From: a bacterium
GTDB lineage: Bacteria > Armatimonadota > Zipacnadia > Zipacnadales > UBA11051
Assembly: GCA_030604405.1 (NCBI GenBank)
Contig: JAUVVY010000036.1
Span: 1 to 42,266 of the forward strand
Length of the DNA stretch: 42,266 nucleotides
Reading direction: 5' to 3'
Shown here in pieces: positions 39,655 through 42,266 of this stretch. The position numbers and the translations under genes are program-made. The notes under the pieces were generated by a model. That model was given only the letters and a program-made list of their open reading frames with translations. It made no database searches and was not told the DNA's origin. Numbering within the stretch: position 1 is the stretch's first letter; each line of letters starts with the position of its first letter.

Positions 39655-40428
39655 ATGCGCAGTGAATCTCATTTGGTTGAGGTCTTCGGAGCAAAAGAGC
39701 AGCCCGGCCAGCAGGAGGTCCAGGTGCCGGTGGAAGCGCCGTTGCATCTCCGCGTCAACGGCGAGCCCGCCGCGACCATCATGCGTCAGCCAGGCGACGA
39801 CATCGAGCTGGCTGTGGGGTACTGCCTGACCGAGGGGCTGATCGGGGATCCCAGCGCGCTTCTCACGGTGCGGCACTGCGAGACCGATGCCAATACAGTT
39901 GATGTATTGATCCAGGGCGAGCCGCCTGAGCGGCCGCGGCTGGTGGGGACCAGTTGCATGGATGGCGAAGAGCTGTCCGAAGATATGCTCCCTGGGCCTC
40001 TTGAGCTTGCTCCCGAGACAACCTGGCGTGCGGCGGACCTGTTGGCTATGCCGCCGCAGTTCCGCGACCACCAGGAGCAGCATCGGCTTTCAGGCGGTGT
40101 GCACGCGGCGGCGCTGTTCGACCGGGAGGCGAAGCTGGTAGTCCTGCGCGAAGATGTGGGCCGCTACGCCGCAGCCGACAAGGTGGTCGGCGGCTGTGCC
40201 ATACAGAAGTTGCCGACCGCTGATATGCTGCTGATGGTCAGCGGTCGTGCGAGTTCGATGATGGTGGTCAAGACGGTGCGGGCAGGCATCCCGGTGCTGG
40301 CCACAATGTCGAATACTAGCTCCCTGGGGTTAGAGCTGGCCGACCACCTCGGCCTGACCCTGGTGACCTATCTGCGCGGCAAGCATTTCCGGGTATGCAC
40401 TCACCCTTTCCGCATCTGCCAGAGGTAG
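39655..40428 (+). CDS. fdhD: Formate dehydrogenase accessory sulfurtransferase FdhD
   Basis: FdhD transfers sulfur from cysteine desulfurase IscS to the molybdenum cofactor of formate dehydrogenase, which is essential for activity. The 257-residue protein has family motifs GYCLTEGLI, GGVHAAALFD, REDVGRYAAADKVVG, VSGRASSMMVVKT and the final LRGKHFRVCTHPFRI. In E. coli the sulfur passes through a CxxC pair (Cys121/Cys124). Here only the first is kept (Cys101 in GTSCMDG) and the second position is Gly104. GGTGA lies upstream of the ATG. It is the natural partner of the fdhF gene at 23738-25795. Confidence 0.93.
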   Translation: MRSESHLVEVFGAKEQPGQQEVQVPVEAPLHLRVNGEPAATIMRQPGDDIELAVGYCLTEGLIGDPSALLTVRHCETDANTVDVLIQGEPPERPRLVGTSCMDGEELSEDMLPGPLELAPETTWRAADLLAMPPQFRDHQEQHRLSGGVHAAALFDREAKLVVLREDVGRYAAADKVVGGCAIQKLPTADMLLMVSGRASSMMVVKTVRAGIPVLATMSNTSSLGLELADHLGLTLVTYLRGKHFRVCTHPFRICQR

Positions 40429-40458
40429 GTGAGTAGTTAGCCTTTCCGAGGTTTCCAG

Positions 40459-40477
40459 GCCCTACGGGGGCGTTTTT
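40459..40477 (+). terminator. Weak intrinsic terminator after fdhD
   Basis: GCCC at 40459-40462 pairs with GGGC at 40468-40471 and is followed by G and five Ts. The 4-bp stem is short for an efficient terminator. It lies in the 63-bp convergent gap between fdhD and the acyl-CoA synthetase gene, where a terminator would be expected. Confidence 0.4.
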
Positions 40478-40491
40478 CAAGGTCCAGCTAA

Positions 40492-41967
40492 TCATGCCAG
40501 CGTGTCGCGCAGTTCGCGTTTGAGCACCTTGCCCATGGTGTTGCGGGGCAGCTCCTCCACGAATACGATGCGGCTGGGCCGTTGATAGTCCACCAATCGC
40601 TCGGCCGCGTAGGCCATAATCGTTGCCTCATCCGCTTCAGAGCCCTGTCTGACCACAACTGCAACTACACATTCGCCTTTGCGGTCATCCGGCACGCCGA
40701 TGACAGCCGACTCGCGCACTGCCGGGCAGGAGTTCAGCACGCGCTCCACCACCGGCGGATAGACGTTGAAGCCGCTGACGATTATGAGGTCTGTCGCGCG
40801 ACCTCGCAAGCTCAGAAACCCGTCTTCATCCAGTTCCCCCAGGTCGCCGGTTTCGAACCAGCCGTCCGCCTCGAATGGGTCCGGCATGTTCCAGTAGCGG
40901 TCAAACAGATTCGGCCCTCGCACCCAAACCTGCCCGACCTCATCCACGTCGGCCGCTTGCCCGGCCTTATTCCTGACGGCCAGCTCGATACCGGGCAGAG
41001 CGAGGCCGACCGAGCCCTGCTTGTGAGGGCCGGCGAGCGGCAAGCTGGTGTTCACGTGCGTTTCGGTCATCCCGTAGCGGTTAATTATCGGCTGGCCGAC
41101 GATCTGCTCCAGCTCCGGCAGCACCTCAGGCCGGATCGGCGCAGAGCCGCAGGTAATCAGGCGCAGGTCCTTCCACTGACGAGCGTAGTCCCGGAATTCC
41201 GGCCGCTTTATGAAAGCGTAGTGGAACGGTGGAATTCCGTAGAAAACCGTCGCCTCCCGCATCTTTTGCATCGCCTCGCGGGGGTGGAAGCGGTCTTCGA
41301 GCATTATCTCGCAGCCGCACACCAATGCAGTATGGCACGCAAAAGACAGGCCGTGTATGTGGTATAGTGGCAGGCAATTCAGAAGTCTATCGTCTGGTGT
41401 AAATTGCCAGCACCGGGCAATTGCGGCGACTGCAGCCAGTAGATTACCATGAGTGTGAACCGCGCCCTTGGGCTGGCCGGTAGTGCCCGAGGAATAAAGC
41501 ATCAGAGCGTCGTCAGCGGCTCCCAACGACGGCTCGGTCAGGGGCACACCGTCCTCCTGCGCCAGCCCGTGCGCGTCCAGCACTTGACAGGCTGCCGATT
41601 GCTGCTCGATCAGCTCCGCGAGCAGCCCGGCCGCAGCACCGTCAGCAATTGCCAGACGGGGTGTCGCGTCAGCAAGGAAATACCCAAGCTCGTGCACGGT
41701 GAAGCTGGGATTCAGCGGAACCGAGGTCCCGCCGCCAAGCATAGTCGCCAGATGGGACAGCAACAGCGGCAGCTTCTCCTCGCAGAGCACCAGCACCCGG
41801 TCGCCCTTCTGAAGGCCGCGGTCGCGCAGTGCCCTGGCGATTGCCAGCACCCGGCGAATCAATCGCTCGTAGGACCAGACTTCACCCTTGTGGCGCAAGG
41901 CCGGGTCTGCAGCGCGTTCTGTGGCGACCTCCAATAAGCGATTTCCAAATGGCGCAGGTTCAGACAT
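40492..41967 (-). CDS. AMP-forming acyl-CoA synthetase
   Basis: The 491-residue ligase activates a carboxylic acid as its CoA ester. The AMP-binding signature LYSSGTTGQPKGAVHTHG, GMTETHVNTSL and DLGELDEDGFLSLRGRATDLI are clear, and the C-terminal PRNTMGKVLKREL holds the catalytic Lys. Overall it resembles the medium/long-chain fatty-acyl- and malonyl-CoA-ligase branches, and the acid used cannot be named. No beta-oxidation genes are next to it. It stands alone on the minus strand. Confidence 0.88.
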   Translation of the reverse strand: MSEPAPFGNRLLEVATERAADPALRHKGEVWSYERLIRRVLAIARALRDRGLQKGDRVLVLCEEKLPLLLSHLATMLGGGTSVPLNPSFTVHELGYFLADATPRLAIADGAAAGLLAELIEQQSAACQVLDAHGLAQEDGVPLTEPSLGAADDALMLYSSGTTGQPKGAVHTHGNLLAAVAAIARCWQFTPDDRLLNCLPLYHIHGLSFACHTALVCGCEIMLEDRFHPREAMQKMREATVFYGIPPFHYAFIKRPEFRDYARQWKDLRLITCGSAPIRPEVLPELEQIVGQPIINRYGMTETHVNTSLPLAGPHKQGSVGLALPGIELAVRNKAGQAADVDEVGQVWVRGPNLFDRYWNMPDPFEADGWFETGDLGELDEDGFLSLRGRATDLIIVSGFNVYPPVVERVLNSCPAVRESAVIGVPDDRKGECVVAVVVRQGSEADEATIMAYAAERLVDYQRPSRIVFVEELPRNTMGKVLKRELRDTLA

Positions 41968-42127
41968 CAGTCAAGCCAACTCCTTGCCGTCGGCACTCGC
42001 AGTGTCTCTGGCAGCGTACGCTCAGGATTGGCTTCACCAAGCTCGCCACGTTTCCCTTCCGCGAGCGCAAACTTGCTGCATATTGCACAATTCTAAGGTA
42101 CTTTGCCTGAGGACAACGGCAAAGGCA

Positions 42128-42153
42128 CACAGGCTGGAAAGACGCTGCTGCTT
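42128..42153. repeat. 26-nt repeat shared with the element at 2635-2746
   Basis: The 26 bases from CACAGGCTGG onward match 2669-2694 exactly, 39.5 kb away. The flanks do not match, and the terminal inverted repeats of the 2635-2746 element are not seen here. The final 299 bp of the window (41968-42266) otherwise hold no convincing gene or promoter. Confidence 0.6.
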
Positions 42154-42266
42154 TTTGAGATACGAAGCGATTATTACCTGAATAGGTTTGAGTGCGCTAT
42201 TGCTGTTCCTCGAAAGTCTTGTCGTGTTTGTTAGAGAGTCTCAACAGTTCATTGAAAGCAGCCTGC

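Overview
The window is a chromosome segment of an anaerobic, CO2-fixing bacterium, probably from an uncultured or environmental lineage. It carries an almost complete carbonyl branch of the Wood-Ljungdahl pathway next to a formate-hydrogenlyase/hydrogenase-4 (Hyf) cluster and a molybdenum-cofactor (Moco) cluster. A secreted beta-propeller glycosidase-like protein with a 'LFVDDYLV' motif and many GC-rich palindromic repeats recall Planctomycetes-, Armatimonadota- or Hydrogenedentota-like genomes. That placement is an inference and is weak.

Layout. (1) 206-11831, minus strand: the CODH/ACS operon, transcribed as cooS, a four-cluster ferredoxin, acsB, acsC, acsV (RACo), acsD, acsE, a DUF166-like gene and cooC. 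A near-consensus sigma-70 promoter (12059-12087) and a leader of about 220 nt with a terminator-like hairpin precede cooS. (2) 12138-25795, minus strand: fdhF-like formate dehydrogenase, a ferredoxin:thioredoxin reductase catalytic subunit, a redoxin, then homologues of all nine hydrogenase-4 subunits in the order A, H, D, B, G, C, E, F, I. The large subunit keeps all four NiFe cysteines. (3) 25981-32720: a glycosidase-like secreted protein, a TiaS-N-terminus-like protein, AMP-forming acetyl-CoA synthetase and an unknown lipoprotein. (4) 32828-41967: the Moco operon (moeA, moeA-PBP fusion, mogA, moaA, moaC-MOSC fusion) on the minus strand, divergent mobA and fdhD, then an acyl-CoA synthetase.

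How it fits together. Formate dehydrogenase plus Hyf would interconvert formate and H2 + CO2 with ion translocation. Methyl-THF from a methyl branch encoded elsewhere is passed by AcsE to the corrinoid protein AcsCD and joined to CO from CooS by AcsB to make acetyl-CoA. AcsV reactivates the corrinoid and CooC loads nickel. The Moco genes, MobA and FdhD supply the cofactor for formate dehydrogenase. Acs links acetate and acetyl-CoA. Two similar four-cluster ferredoxins, one beside CooS and one beside Hyf, raise the possibility that both CO and formate feed the same membrane hydrogenase. Fhs, FolD, MetF, Hyp maturation proteins, Pta/Ack and ATP synthase are not in the window.

Non-coding structure is rich. 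A family of about 330-bp inverted-repeat elements has two complete copies (28578-28906, 33769-34098) and one partial copy (about 90-191). They contain five hairpin modules with a fixed GGAGGGGCC edge but unrelated, perfectly paired inner stems. A separate 112-bp terminal-inverted-repeat element lies inside the acs operon. Palindromic repeats have also entered the coding sequence of moaA (in frame) and the 3' end of mobA.
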